From: an uncultured Collinsella sp.
GTDB taxonomy: Bacteria > Actinomycetota > Coriobacteriia > Coriobacteriales > Coriobacteriaceae
Length of the DNA stretch: 64,000 nucleotides
Assembly: GCA_958415665.1 (NCBI GenBank)
Contig: CATYZK010000001.1
Span: 156,603-220,602 of the forward strand
Reading direction: 5' to 3'
This document shows positions 34,989 through 43,081 of this stretch, in pieces (positions within the stretch are counted from its first letter, which is position 1; each line of letters opens with the position of its first letter). The notes under the pieces are model-generated. The model had not been told where the DNA came from. It saw only the letters and a program-made list of their open reading frames with translations, and searched no databases. Made by a program: the position numbers and the translations under genes.

Positions 34989-35579
34989 ATGTCTGAACAG
35001 TCGCAGCATATCCATTTTGAGAACACGAATAGGTGGAGTACCAAACAGCTCGTTACCATGGCGTTGATGTGCGCCTTGGGCGCCCTGTTTATGTATGTGC
35101 AGCTGCCCATCCTTCCCTCGGCGCCTTTTTTGACGTATGACCCGTCGCTGGTGCCGGCGATGGTGTGCGGTTTTGCGTATGGCCCTGGCGCCGGCACTGC
35201 TGTTGCCGCCATGGCGATCGTTATCCATGCGCTCACCACGGGTGACTGGGTCGGTGCGCTTATGAACCTGGTGGCTACGCTGGGTTATATTCTGCCCGCG
35301 GCTATCGTCTACCAGAAGATGCATACCTATAAGGGTGCCGTGATTGGCCTAGCGCTCGGCGTCATTGCCGCTACGGCGTTGTCTATGGTCGCAAACCTTA
35401 CCATTGGTGTTTGGTTCTGGTATGGCTCGGTCGATGTGATCGCCCCGCTCATGATTCCTGCCGTGCTGCCGTTCAACCTTATCAAGACCGCGCTTAACTC
35501 GGTGTTGACGCTGGCGGTGTATAAGGCAGTCTCCAACCTCATCACGCCTAAAAAGGACCAGGTCAAAGGCCGCGCATGA
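34989..35579 (+). CDS. ribU: ECF transporter substrate-specificity component, riboflavin (RibU-like)
   Basis: A 196-residue protein; ATG 34989. It has about six membrane segments starting with TKQLVTMALMCALGALFMYVQLPILP, the S-component pattern, and CGFAYGPGAGTAVAAMAIVIHALTTGDWVGALMNL. The FMN riboswitch immediately upstream assigns it to riboflavin uptake. Its stop overlaps the ATPase start (ATGA), so ribU, ecfA1A2 and ecfT are one operon. Confidence 0.9.
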   Translation: MSEQSQHIHFENTNRWSTKQLVTMALMCALGALFMYVQLPILPSAPFLTYDPSLVPAMVCGFAYGPGAGTAVAAMAIVIHALTTGDWVGALMNLVATLGYILPAAIVYQKMHTYKGAVIGLALGVIAATALSMVANLTIGVWFWYGSVDVIAPLMIPAVLPFNLIKTALNSVLTLAVYKAVSNLITPKKDQVKGRA

Positions 35580-37480
35580 TTGAGTGTCGGGGCGTTTCCT
35601 TTAGCTATGACGGTGCCGTACCGGCACTCGACGGCGTCGATCTGAGCATCGAGGACGGGGAGTTTTTCTGCATCCTCGGTGGCAATGGGTCGGGCAAGTC
35701 GACGTTTGCCAAGCATCTGAATGCGTTGCTGCAGCCCGATGCCGGCACGGTGCGCATCGATGGCATGGATGCGTCCGACCCCGAGCTGGTCTACGACATT
35801 CGTTCGACTGCGGGCATGGTATTCCAGAACCCGGATGATCAGCTGGTGGCGACGCTTGTCGAGGACGATGTTGCGTTTGGTCCCGAAAACCTTGGCGTGC
35901 CATCGGCACAAATTGCGCAGCGCGTACGCGAGGCGCTGAAGGGCGTGGGCCTGGTGGGCTTTGAGCGTCACGAGACCCATGCGCTTTCGGGCGGTCAAAA
36001 GCAGCGCGTGGCGCTTGCCGGCGTGCTCGCCATGGAGCCGCGTGTGCTCATTTTGGACGAGGCTTCTTCGATGCTCGATCCGCGTGGACGTAAGGGCCTC
36101 ATGAAGGCGTGCCGCGCACTCCATGATCGCGGCATGACCATCGTGATGATTACGCACTTTATGGAAGAGGCCGCTGAGGCCGATCGCGTTGCTGTCTTCC
36201 AAGCGGGCCGCGTTGCCATGCTCGGTACGCCCGAGGAGATTCTGACGCGGGCAGATGGGCTCGTGGAGCTCAACCTGGATATGCCGGCGTCGTGCTGCTT
36301 GGGCATGGCACTTCGTGCGAAGGGCATGCCCGTTCATGCGCAGGTGCGCGAGGCGGATATGGTCGCCGAGATTGCGCAGGTATATGCCGACCGGAGTGGG
36401 GAAGACACCGCAGGGCGGCCTTCTGCATCCGATTCTCGTGTGCTCGACAACGCCTCCTCTGCAACCGACGGGACAGCCGTGTCGGAGCCCGTCATCGAGA
36501 TTTCGCACCTCTCGCATAGTTACTCGCTGAGCGCCCGCGAGCGCCGCCGCTGGCATAAGCGCTCGGCCACTGCGGGCAAATCGAATAAACAGGCTCTCTG
36601 GGGAAACGACCCCAGCAGCCCGTGGGCGCTGCGCGATGTATCTCTGACGGTGCGTCGCGGCGAGTTCCTGGGCTTAGCAGGTCATACCGGTTCGGGTAAG
36701 TCGACGCTGGTCCAGCATCTCAACGGTTTGATTCGCCCCCAGGAGGGATTCGTTCGCGCGCTGGGGCTCGATCTGTCAAACAAGAAAGACGCCGCCGCGG
36801 TTAAGGCCAAGGTCGGCGTGGTGTTTCAATATCCCGAGCGTCAGCTGTTTGCCGAAACCGTGACGCAGGACGTGGCGTTTGGCCCGCACAACCTTGGCTT
36901 GCCGCAAGATGAAGTCGACCGTCGCGTCGAGTCGTCGCTCTCGCGCGTGGGCCTCGACCTTTCCACGGTCGGCGACAAGAGTCCCTTTGAGCTTTCGGGC
37001 GGTCAGCAACGGCGTGTGGCATTCGCCGGTGTGCTCGCCATGGAGCCCGAAGTCCTGGTGCTCGATGAACCCATGGCGGGGCTCGATCCGGCTGCGTGCA
37101 GGGATTTCCTTGAGCTTATCGATCGACTTCACCGCGAGGGCCTGACCGTTGTCATGGTTTCACACAGCATGGATGACCTGGCCAATTGCTGCGACCGTAT
37201 CGTCGTAATGAACGAAGGTGCGGTGTTTGCCGAGGGAACCCCCGCGCAGGTGTTTGCGCATGCCGATGAGCTCAAGTCGATCGGCTTGGGCGTACCTGCT
37301 GCTCAGCGCATGGCGTTGGCGCTCGCGGAGGCGGGCGTGCCGCTGCGTTGCGGCGGGCTCTATACGGTTGAGTCGCTGGCCGACGAGCTGGCAGATTTGC
37401 TGATCGGTCGCTCAGACGGTCCTTCTAACGTCGCGGACATTGCTAAATCCAAGACGCCCGCGCGAGAGGAGGGCTGCTAA
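35576..37480 (+). CDS. ecfA: Fused ECF transporter ATPases (EcfA1-EcfA2)
   Basis: A 634-residue protein with two complete ABC ATPase domains. The first has Walker A GGNGSGKST (35-43), LSGGQKQRVALAG and Walker B VLILDEASSMLD; the second has GHTGSGKST (369-377), LSGGQQRRVAFAG and VLVLDEPMAGLD. A linker of about 40 residues with a basic stretch (RERRRWHKRS) joins them. In most bacteria these are two separate genes, so the fusion enforces a heterodimer-like arrangement. It energises ribU and possibly other S-components. The start overlaps ribU by 4 bases, and the ecfT start overlaps its stop. Confidence 0.94.
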   Translation: MIECRGVSFSYDGAVPALDGVDLSIEDGEFFCILGGNGSGKSTFAKHLNALLQPDAGTVRIDGMDASDPELVYDIRSTAGMVFQNPDDQLVATLVEDDVAFGPENLGVPSAQIAQRVREALKGVGLVGFERHETHALSGGQKQRVALAGVLAMEPRVLILDEASSMLDPRGRKGLMKACRALHDRGMTIVMITHFMEEAAEADRVAVFQAGRVAMLGTPEEILTRADGLVELNLDMPASCCLGMALRAKGMPVHAQVREADMVAEIAQVYADRSGEDTAGRPSASDSRVLDNASSATDGTAVSEPVIEISHLSHSYSLSARERRRWHKRSATAGKSNKQALWGNDPSSPWALRDVSLTVRRGEFLGLAGHTGSGKSTLVQHLNGLIRPQEGFVRALGLDLSNKKDAAAVKAKVGVVFQYPERQLFAETVTQDVAFGPHNLGLPQDEVDRRVESSLSRVGLDLSTVGDKSPFELSGGQQRRVAFAGVLAMEPEVLVLDEPMAGLDPAACRDFLELIDRLHREGLTVVMVSHSMDDLANCCDRIVVMNEGAVFAEGTPAQVFAHADELKSIGLGVPAAQRMALALAEAGVPLRCGGLYTVESLADELADLLIGRSDGPSNVADIAKSKTPAREEGC

Positions 37481-38280
37481 TGGAGGCGTTTTCGTTTGGC
37501 AGCTACTATCCTGGCGATAGTGCGATCCATCGCCTGGATCCGCGCACCAAGCTGCTTCTGGGCTTCGCATTTCTGATCACTACGCTCACCGTCAGCAGCT
37601 TCCGTGAATTCGTTCCGGTCGCAATCTTTGTCGTTCTGGTCTATGCCATGGCCCGGGTGCCGTTGCGTCGCGTCCTATCGTCGATGGCGCCGCTGCTGGC
37701 GATTGTCGTGGTGGTCGCGGTGCTCAATCTGTTTTCCGACCAGAGTGGGCGCATTCTGTGGCAGCTCGGCTTTTTGCAGATAAGCGAGGGCTCGTTGCAT
37801 TCCGCCGCCTTTATGGCGTGCCGCCTGACCTTGATGATGGCCGGTATGAGCGCCATCACGCTCACCACACCGACGCTCGACCTCACCGCGGGCTTTGAGC
37901 GCCTGCTCGCGCCGTTTGCGCGTGTGGGACTTCCTGCGCACGAGCTCGGTATGATTATGGGTATCGCGCTGCGCTTTATGCCGCAGTTCGCCACCGAGAT
38001 GAAGCAGACGGCCGATGCGCAGGCGAGCCGCGGTGCGCGCGTGACGGGAGGCCCGCTCGGCGGCGTGCGTATGCTCGGCAGTGTGGCGATTCCGCTGTTC
38101 ACGGGTGTGTTCCGTCATGCCGAAACGCTTTCTGCCGCCATGGATGCGCGCTGCTATCATGGCGAGCAGGGACGCACACGCCTGCATACGCTTGTGTTTG
38201 GCCGTGGCGATGCGTTGGCGGCGGTGGTGACGATGCTGCTGCTCATCTGCGTCATCGTTATCAATCTTCAACTTGTTTAG
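37480..38280 (+). CDS. ecfT: ECF transporter transmembrane coupling protein (EcfT)
   Basis: A 266-residue membrane protein whose ATG shares a base with the stop codon of ecfA (TAATG). Family pattern: SAIHRLDPRTKLLLGFAFLITTLTVSS, about five membrane segments, and the coupling helices MGIALRFMPQFATEMKQTADAQASRGA with the conserved ARG-type motifs, then LSAAMDARCYHG. It connects the ATPases to the substrate component. Confidence 0.93.
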   Translation: MEAFSFGSYYPGDSAIHRLDPRTKLLLGFAFLITTLTVSSFREFVPVAIFVVLVYAMARVPLRRVLSSMAPLLAIVVVVAVLNLFSDQSGRILWQLGFLQISEGSLHSAAFMACRLTLMMAGMSAITLTTPTLDLTAGFERLLAPFARVGLPAHELGMIMGIALRFMPQFATEMKQTADAQASRGARVTGGPLGGVRMLGSVAIPLFTGVFRHAETLSAAMDARCYHGEQGRTRLHTLVFGRGDALAAVVTMLLLICVIVINLQLV

Positions 38281-38310
38281 GCGCGATTCGAGCGCAGGAA
38301 AGGGGTCCCT

Positions 38311-38757
38311 ATGACCGACAACGACCGCACGGCGCAGCTCGAGCGAGCCTGTTCGTATCTCAGGCGCATTCCGGCGTGGTATCTGGCCACGACCGATGTG
38401 GCCGACGGGCATCAACCGCGCGTGAGGCCGTTCTCGTTTGCCATGGTCGATGATGGCAAGCTGTGGTTTTGCACCTCGCGTGACAAGGACGTGTGGGCCG
38501 AGCTGAGCGCGAATCCCAAGTTTGAGGTCTCGGGCTGGAAACCGGGGGAGTGCTGGATTGTGCTGACCGGCGAGGCTGCGCTCGAGGACGACGCGGTCGT
38601 GAGCGACCGGGTGCGCTTGGCTGGCTTTAAGCACATGGTGGGCATTGGCGAGGATCACGAGAGCGCCAACGACGGCCGTCTCGCGTTCTTCTCGGTCCGC
38701 AACATTGCCGCGCGCTTCTGTGATATCGACGGCAGCGAGGAGCGCCTGGAGCTCTAG
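38311..38757 (+). CDS. Pyridoxamine 5'-phosphate oxidase-fold protein, first of a tandem pair
   Basis: A 148-residue protein; ATG 38311 after AGGAAAGGGG. Fold pattern: IPAWYLATTDVADGHQPRVRPFSFAMVDDGKLWFCTSRDKDVWAEL, then WIVLTGEAALEDD. These small flavin- or heme-binding split-barrel proteins have varied roles; position next to a riboflavin/FMN transporter operon suggests a flavin cofactor (inference). The protein at 38802 is a clear paralogue. Confidence 0.82.
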   Translation: MTDNDRTAQLERACSYLRRIPAWYLATTDVADGHQPRVRPFSFAMVDDGKLWFCTSRDKDVWAELSANPKFEVSGWKPGECWIVLTGEAALEDDAVVSDRVRLAGFKHMVGIGEDHESANDGRLAFFSVRNIAARFCDIDGSEERLEL

Positions 38758-38801
38758 CTTACACAAACCAGGCTCTCAAACTGGCTAGTACAGGAGGACA
38801 C

Positions 38802-39212
38802 ATGGACGGATTGAATACGGTTTTGGAGTATCTGACGTCGGTGCCGGCGTGGTATCTGGCGACGAGCGTGGATGGGCAGCCGCATGTGCGTCCGTTTTCG
38901 TTTGCGCAGATTCAGGATGGCAAGCTGTGGTTTGTGACGGCGCGCACCAAAGACGTGTGGCAGGAGCTGCTGCAAAATCAGCGCTTTGAGGCCACGAGCT
39001 GGTGGCCGGGCCATGGTTGGCTCATCTTGCGCGGGCGTGCCGGCTTGGATGACCAAGCGGCGGGCGATATGCGTGAGGCCGGATGGAAGCATCTAGAGCG
39101 CCTGGGCGAGCATTACGAGGGGCCAAACGATCCCACGCTTGTCTTCTTTAGTGTGGAGGACCCCGAGGCCTTTATCTGCAACCACGACGAATGGGTGCCG
39201 GTCGAGCTCTAG
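38802..39212 (+). CDS. Pyridoxamine 5'-phosphate oxidase-fold protein, second of a tandem pair
   Basis: A 136-residue protein; ATG 38802 after AGGAGG. Shares SVPAWYLATSVDGQPHVRPFSFAQIQDGKLWFVTARTKDVWQELL with the gene at 38311, so a tandem duplication is evident. The two diverge in the C-terminal half (here LDDQAAGDMREAGWKHLERL). It likely binds flavin and may have diverged in substrate. It is followed by a strong 16-bp hairpin. Confidence 0.82.
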   Translation: MDGLNTVLEYLTSVPAWYLATSVDGQPHVRPFSFAQIQDGKLWFVTARTKDVWQELLQNQRFEATSWWPGHGWLILRGRAGLDDQAAGDMREAGWKHLERLGEHYEGPNDPTLVFFSVEDPEAFICNHDEWVPVEL

Positions 39213-39256
39213 ACGTGTATCCCGGCAAACCTCGACAATTCAAATTCTCGCATGTA

Positions 39257-39311
39257 GCGGGCCCCACATTGCAACGTCACCGTAAGGCGCACCGAGCAAT
39301 GTGGGGCCCGC
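39257..39311 (+). terminator. Strong hairpin after the PNPOx pair
   Basis: GCGGGCCCCACATTGC / GCAATGTGGGGCCCGC, a perfect 16-bp stem with a 23-base loop, followed by ATTTATTTG. It probably separates the vitamin/flavin operon from argC. Confidence 0.7.
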
Positions 39312-39357
39312 ATTTATTTGTCAATTCCTTTGAGTGAATGTGTCGGGAATGTTTCAA

Positions 39358-39392
39358 TGCATGAATATGCAAAAGATTTGCGTATATATGCA
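39358..39392. promoter_or_regulatory. Tandem ArgR-like boxes upstream of argC
   Basis: TGCATGAATATGCA (39358-39371) and TGCGTATATATGCA (39379-39392), both near-palindromic, have centres 21 bp apart, matching the spacing of paired ARG boxes for ArgR hexamers. They lie about 90 bases before the argC ATG. No argR gene is in the window. Confidence 0.65.
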
Positions 39393-39477
39393 TCTTTTGG
39401 TGCTAAAGTTTCAACCCACTTCATAACGACGGCTGCAGGATGCGTATTGGTGCATAACTGCAGACAAGGAGTCTGAT

Positions 39478-40548
39478 ATGTCTTTAAAGGTTGGAATTGT
39501 CGGTGCGGCAGGATACGCCGGCGCCGAGCTCATTCGCCTCGTCCTCGGTCATCCCGAGTTTGAACTTGTTGCCATTACGTCCAACGCCGATGCCGGCCAG
39601 CCGCTGTCTGCGGTCTACCCGAGCTTTGCCGGCGTAAGCGACCTTGTCTTCACGACGCATGATGCTCCCGAGCTCAAATCCTGCGATGCCGTCTTTTTGG
39701 CCGTGCCGCACACGGCCGCCATGGCGCAAGTGCCCGCCCTGCTTGCCGCGGGCGTTTCCTGCTTTGACCTTTCGGCCGACTACCGTCTGAGCGACCCGGC
39801 TGTGTTTGAGGCTTGGTATGCCGCCGAGCACACGAGCCCCGAGCTGCTCAAGACCCGTGCTTTCGGCCTGCCCGAGCTGTTCTGCAAGGACCTGGAGACC
39901 GCTGCATCCAACCACGCCGACGGCAAGCCCGTGCTGGTCGCCTGCGCCGGCTGCTATCCCACCGCAACGAGCCTTGCCGCCGCGCCTGCCGTGCGCGCCG
40001 GCTGGGTTGCCCAGGGCGGCCCCGTGATCGTCGATGCCATCAGCGGTGTGACGGGCGCTGGCAAGTCCTGTAACGCCCGCACGCATTTTTGCAGTGCCGA
40101 CGAAAACCTGGAGGCGTATGGCGTGGGCAAGCATCGCCATACGCCCGAGATCGAGCAGATTTTGGGTCTGACCGATCGCGTCGTCTTTACCCCGCACCTG
40201 GCACCGCTCAAGCGCGGTCTGCTTTCCACGGTGACGATGCCGCTCGCTCAACAGGCTCTCGATACTCTGGCTCTTGAGGACGTCGTCGACTACTACAAGC
40301 AGTTCTACGCCGGTCGCACCTTCGTACGCGTACTCGATGCCGGTCGGCAGCCTAAGACGGCTTCGGTCGTCGGCACCAACGCCGCCCAGATCGGCCTCGC
40401 GCTCAACAAGCGCGCGGGCGTGCTGGTGGCGACGGGCGCCATCGACAATCTGTGCAAGGGCGCTGCGGGCCAAGCGGTCCAGTGCGCCAACATCGTCTTT
40501 GGCTTTGACGAGCGACGAGGCTTGCCCACAGTGGCGTGCCCGGTGTAG
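39478..40548 (+). CDS. argC: N-acetyl-gamma-glutamyl-phosphate reductase
   Basis: A 356-residue protein; ATG 39478 with AAGGAG upstream. NADP Rossmann motif GAAGYAGAEL at residues 8-17, catalytic cysteine in VACAGCYPTATSLA, and the substrate region SGVTGAGKSCNARTHFCSADENLEAYGVGKHRHTPEIEQ. It catalyses the third step of ornithine/arginine synthesis. It is the first gene of argCJBD and lies behind tandem ArgR-like boxes. Confidence 0.96.
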   Translation: MSLKVGIVGAAGYAGAELIRLVLGHPEFELVAITSNADAGQPLSAVYPSFAGVSDLVFTTHDAPELKSCDAVFLAVPHTAAMAQVPALLAAGVSCFDLSADYRLSDPAVFEAWYAAEHTSPELLKTRAFGLPELFCKDLETAASNHADGKPVLVACAGCYPTATSLAAAPAVRAGWVAQGGPVIVDAISGVTGAGKSCNARTHFCSADENLEAYGVGKHRHTPEIEQILGLTDRVVFTPHLAPLKRGLLSTVTMPLAQQALDTLALEDVVDYYKQFYAGRTFVRVLDAGRQPKTASVVGTNAAQIGLALNKRAGVLVATGAIDNLCKGAAGQAVQCANIVFGFDERRGLPTVACPV

Positions 40549-40682
40549 CACATTCGATTGTTAACGATTTGGTAGTCGGGCATCGAGTGGGGCGCCACTC
40601 TTAAGCTGGTCTCATGATCACGACTGGCATGGCGCACCAACCGATGTCCGTTTTTTGTTTGACATAAGGAGTCATAAAGACG

Positions 40683-41951
40683 ATGAATACCGAGCTGTTT
40701 GACATTAAGATTCGTGCCGTCGAGGGCGGTGTTACGGCGGCTGCCGGCTTTAAGGTGGCAGGCATCCATGCCGGATTCCGCAAGAATCCCGAGCGCCTGG
40801 ATTATGCGCTCGTCGTGCCCGATAAACCCTGCCCCGGCGCCGGCGTGTTTACCACCAACCGCTTTTGCGCAGCACCCGTGCAGGTGAGCCGTGCCAATCT
40901 GGGCGGCGCCGACAAGGGCTACGGCATCATCGCCGGCGTTTCGGTCAACTCTGGCAATGCCAACGCCGCCACGGGTGAGACCGGTCTTGCCTGCGCGCGC
41001 GAGACGTGCAACATTGCCTCGCAGGTTATCGGCTGCGAGCCCCAGCAGATTTTGGTTGCCTCCACGGGCGTCATTGGCCAGATTCTGCCGATTGACACGT
41101 TCGAGACTGCCGTTCCTGCCGCCTACGAGGCGCTCTCCGCCCACGGTGGCGCCGATGCCGCTCGCGCCATCATGACGACCGATACGCATTCCAAGGAATA
41201 TGCCGTGTCCTACGTCAGCGATGCCGAGGGCCATGCGGGCAATGTCTATACGGTGGGCGGCATGTGCAAGGGCTCGGGCATGATCATGCCCAACATGGCC
41301 ACCATGATCGCGGTCATCACCACCGATGCCCCCGTCGAGCCGGCGGCGCTCCACGCCCTGCTGCTCTCGACCGTTAAGCAGACCTTTAACAAGGTGACGG
41401 TCGATTCCGAGACCTCGACGAATGACACCTGCATCATGCTTGCCTCCGGTGCTGCTGCCGCAGATGCCGAGCCTATTGTCGAGGGCACCGATGCCTTCGA
41501 CGAGCTGGCCTTTGCCGTGCATGAGGTATGCGAGAGCCTGGCGCGAAACATCGCCGCCGATGGCGAAGGCGCATCCAAGCTCGTAACGGTCAATGTCACC
41601 GGCGCCCTCAACGACGAAGAGGCGGATATTGCCGCCCGTGCCGTCGCCAACTCGCCGCTCGTCAAGACCTGCATCGCCGGTCACGACTGCAACTGGGGCC
41701 GCGTTGCCATGGCGCTGGGCAAGTGCGGCGTGAAGTTTAATCAGGAAGACGTTTCCATCGACATGATGGGCATGCCCGTCTGCCGTGACGGCCTGACCGT
41801 TCCCTTTGACGAGGATGAGGCGCTGCGTCGCTTTGAGGCGCCCGAGATCGTGATTTCGGCCGACCTGGGCGCGGGCGACGCGGCGACTACCGTGTGGACC
41901 TGCGACCTCACGCACGAGTACATCTCCATCAACGGCGATTATCGCTCCTAG
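40683..41951 (+). CDS. argJ: Bifunctional glutamate N-acetyltransferase/ornithine acetyltransferase
   Basis: A 422-residue protein; ATG 40683. ArgJ pattern: AAGFKVAGIHAGFRKNPERLDYALVV, and the autoprocessing site KGSGMIMPNMATMIAVITTDA, where Thr of NMAT is the new N-terminal nucleophile. It recycles the acetyl group from N-acetylornithine to glutamate. In Gram-positive cyclic pathways this replaces ArgE; no argA or argE is seen here. It sits 134 bases after argC. Confidence 0.95.
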   Translation: MNTELFDIKIRAVEGGVTAAAGFKVAGIHAGFRKNPERLDYALVVPDKPCPGAGVFTTNRFCAAPVQVSRANLGGADKGYGIIAGVSVNSGNANAATGETGLACARETCNIASQVIGCEPQQILVASTGVIGQILPIDTFETAVPAAYEALSAHGGADAARAIMTTDTHSKEYAVSYVSDAEGHAGNVYTVGGMCKGSGMIMPNMATMIAVITTDAPVEPAALHALLLSTVKQTFNKVTVDSETSTNDTCIMLASGAAAADAEPIVEGTDAFDELAFAVHEVCESLARNIAADGEGASKLVTVNVTGALNDEEADIAARAVANSPLVKTCIAGHDCNWGRVAMALGKCGVKFNQEDVSIDMMGMPVCRDGLTVPFDEDEALRRFEAPEIVISADLGAGDAATTVWTCDLTHEYISINGDYRS

Positions 41952-42032
41952 ACTCCAGATGTGCCGCGCGTCCCGCTGCGATTGCGGGTAACGAGGCGTG
42001 GCGCGATAGCTATACGAAAGACGAGGCCGACT

Positions 42033-43013
42033 ATGAAGTTCGCACGCGATTGTCGCTCGAGCGAATCCAACGAAGTAACCGCGCAGCTGCTGTTCGAGGC
42101 GCTGCCGTGGATTAAGAACCTGACCGGTAAGACGGTCGTTATCAAGTACGGCGGTGCCGCCATGGTCGACGAGCAGCTGCGTCGCGACGTGATGAGCGAC
42201 ATCGTCCTGCTCAAGATTATCGGCATGCGCCCTGTTATCGTGCACGGTGGCGGCAAGGCCATCAACGAGGCGCTCAGCCACTACGATATTCCCGTCGAGT
42301 TTAAGAACGGCCAGCGCGTGACCACGCCGGCGACCATGGATATCGTGCGCGAGGTACTGGGCGGCAAGGTCAATCAGGAGCTGGTCGCGGCGCTCAACCA
42401 CCACGGCAACCTAGCCGTGGGCGTGTCCGGCAGCGACGCCGGCACCCTTATCGCCGAGCCACTCGACCCCGAGCTCGGTCGCGTGGGTAAAGTCACGCAC
42501 GTCAACACCGACTACATCGAGCGCTTGCTCGACAGCGAGTACATTCCCGTTATCGCCACGGTTGCGGCGGGGGAGGACGGCGGCTTCTTCAACATCAATG
42601 CCGATACCGCCGCCGGTGCCGTTGCGGCGGCGCTCCATGCGCACAAGGCGATCTTCTTGACCGACGTCGACGGCCTGTACAAGGACTTTAGCGATAAGGA
42701 TTCGCTTATCTCCAACCTGACGCTCGACGAGGTCAACGAGATGCTCTACGGCGGCGAGGTCGATAAGGGCATGATTCCCAAGCTGCGCGCTGCCGTCGAT
42801 GCCCTTACCGCTGGCGTCTTCCGCGCCCACATCATCAACGGCACGACGCCGCATTCGCTGCTGCTGGAGCTGCTGACCGATGCCGGCGTCGGTACCGTGA
42901 TCCATTCCACCGAGACGGCCTACGAGTTCGATACGCACCCGCACCCGCTTTCGACTTTTGCGGCGCGCTTGACCGAGAACCTCGACGAGGTCGAGAAGCT
43001 CCAGACCGTTTAG
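42033..43013 (+). CDS. argB: Acetylglutamate kinase
   Basis: A 326-residue protein; ATG 42033, chosen over an upstream in-frame GTG-type start at 41961 because a purine-rich GAAAGACGAGG is nearby and the family N-terminus fits. Motifs: VVIKYGGAAM (phosphate-binding Lys/Gly), IVHGGGKAINEAL, and DVDGLY. The kinase phosphorylates N-acetylglutamate. It carries about 25 residues more than minimal kinases at its ends. In other bacteria it is a PII target, and a PII gene is present at 4392. Confidence 0.95.
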   Translation: MKFARDCRSSESNEVTAQLLFEALPWIKNLTGKTVVIKYGGAAMVDEQLRRDVMSDIVLLKIIGMRPVIVHGGGKAINEALSHYDIPVEFKNGQRVTTPATMDIVREVLGGKVNQELVAALNHHGNLAVGVSGSDAGTLIAEPLDPELGRVGKVTHVNTDYIERLLDSEYIPVIATVAAGEDGGFFNINADTAAGAVAAALHAHKAIFLTDVDGLYKDFSDKDSLISNLTLDEVNEMLYGGEVDKGMIPKLRAAVDALTAGVFRAHIINGTTPHSLLLELLTDAGVGTVIHSTETAYEFDTHPHPLSTFAARLTENLDEVEKLQTV

Positions 43014-43081
43014 CCTGTCCGCAATCGTCGCATATCTACACCCATAGCCCGCGCCATCTGGCGCCCAACGAAAGGCATCCC

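Noticed and set aside
40305..42404. 699-codon minus-strand frame across argC, argJ and argB
   Set aside because: It spans three well-supported genes and two intergenic gaps on the other strand; no family resemblance.
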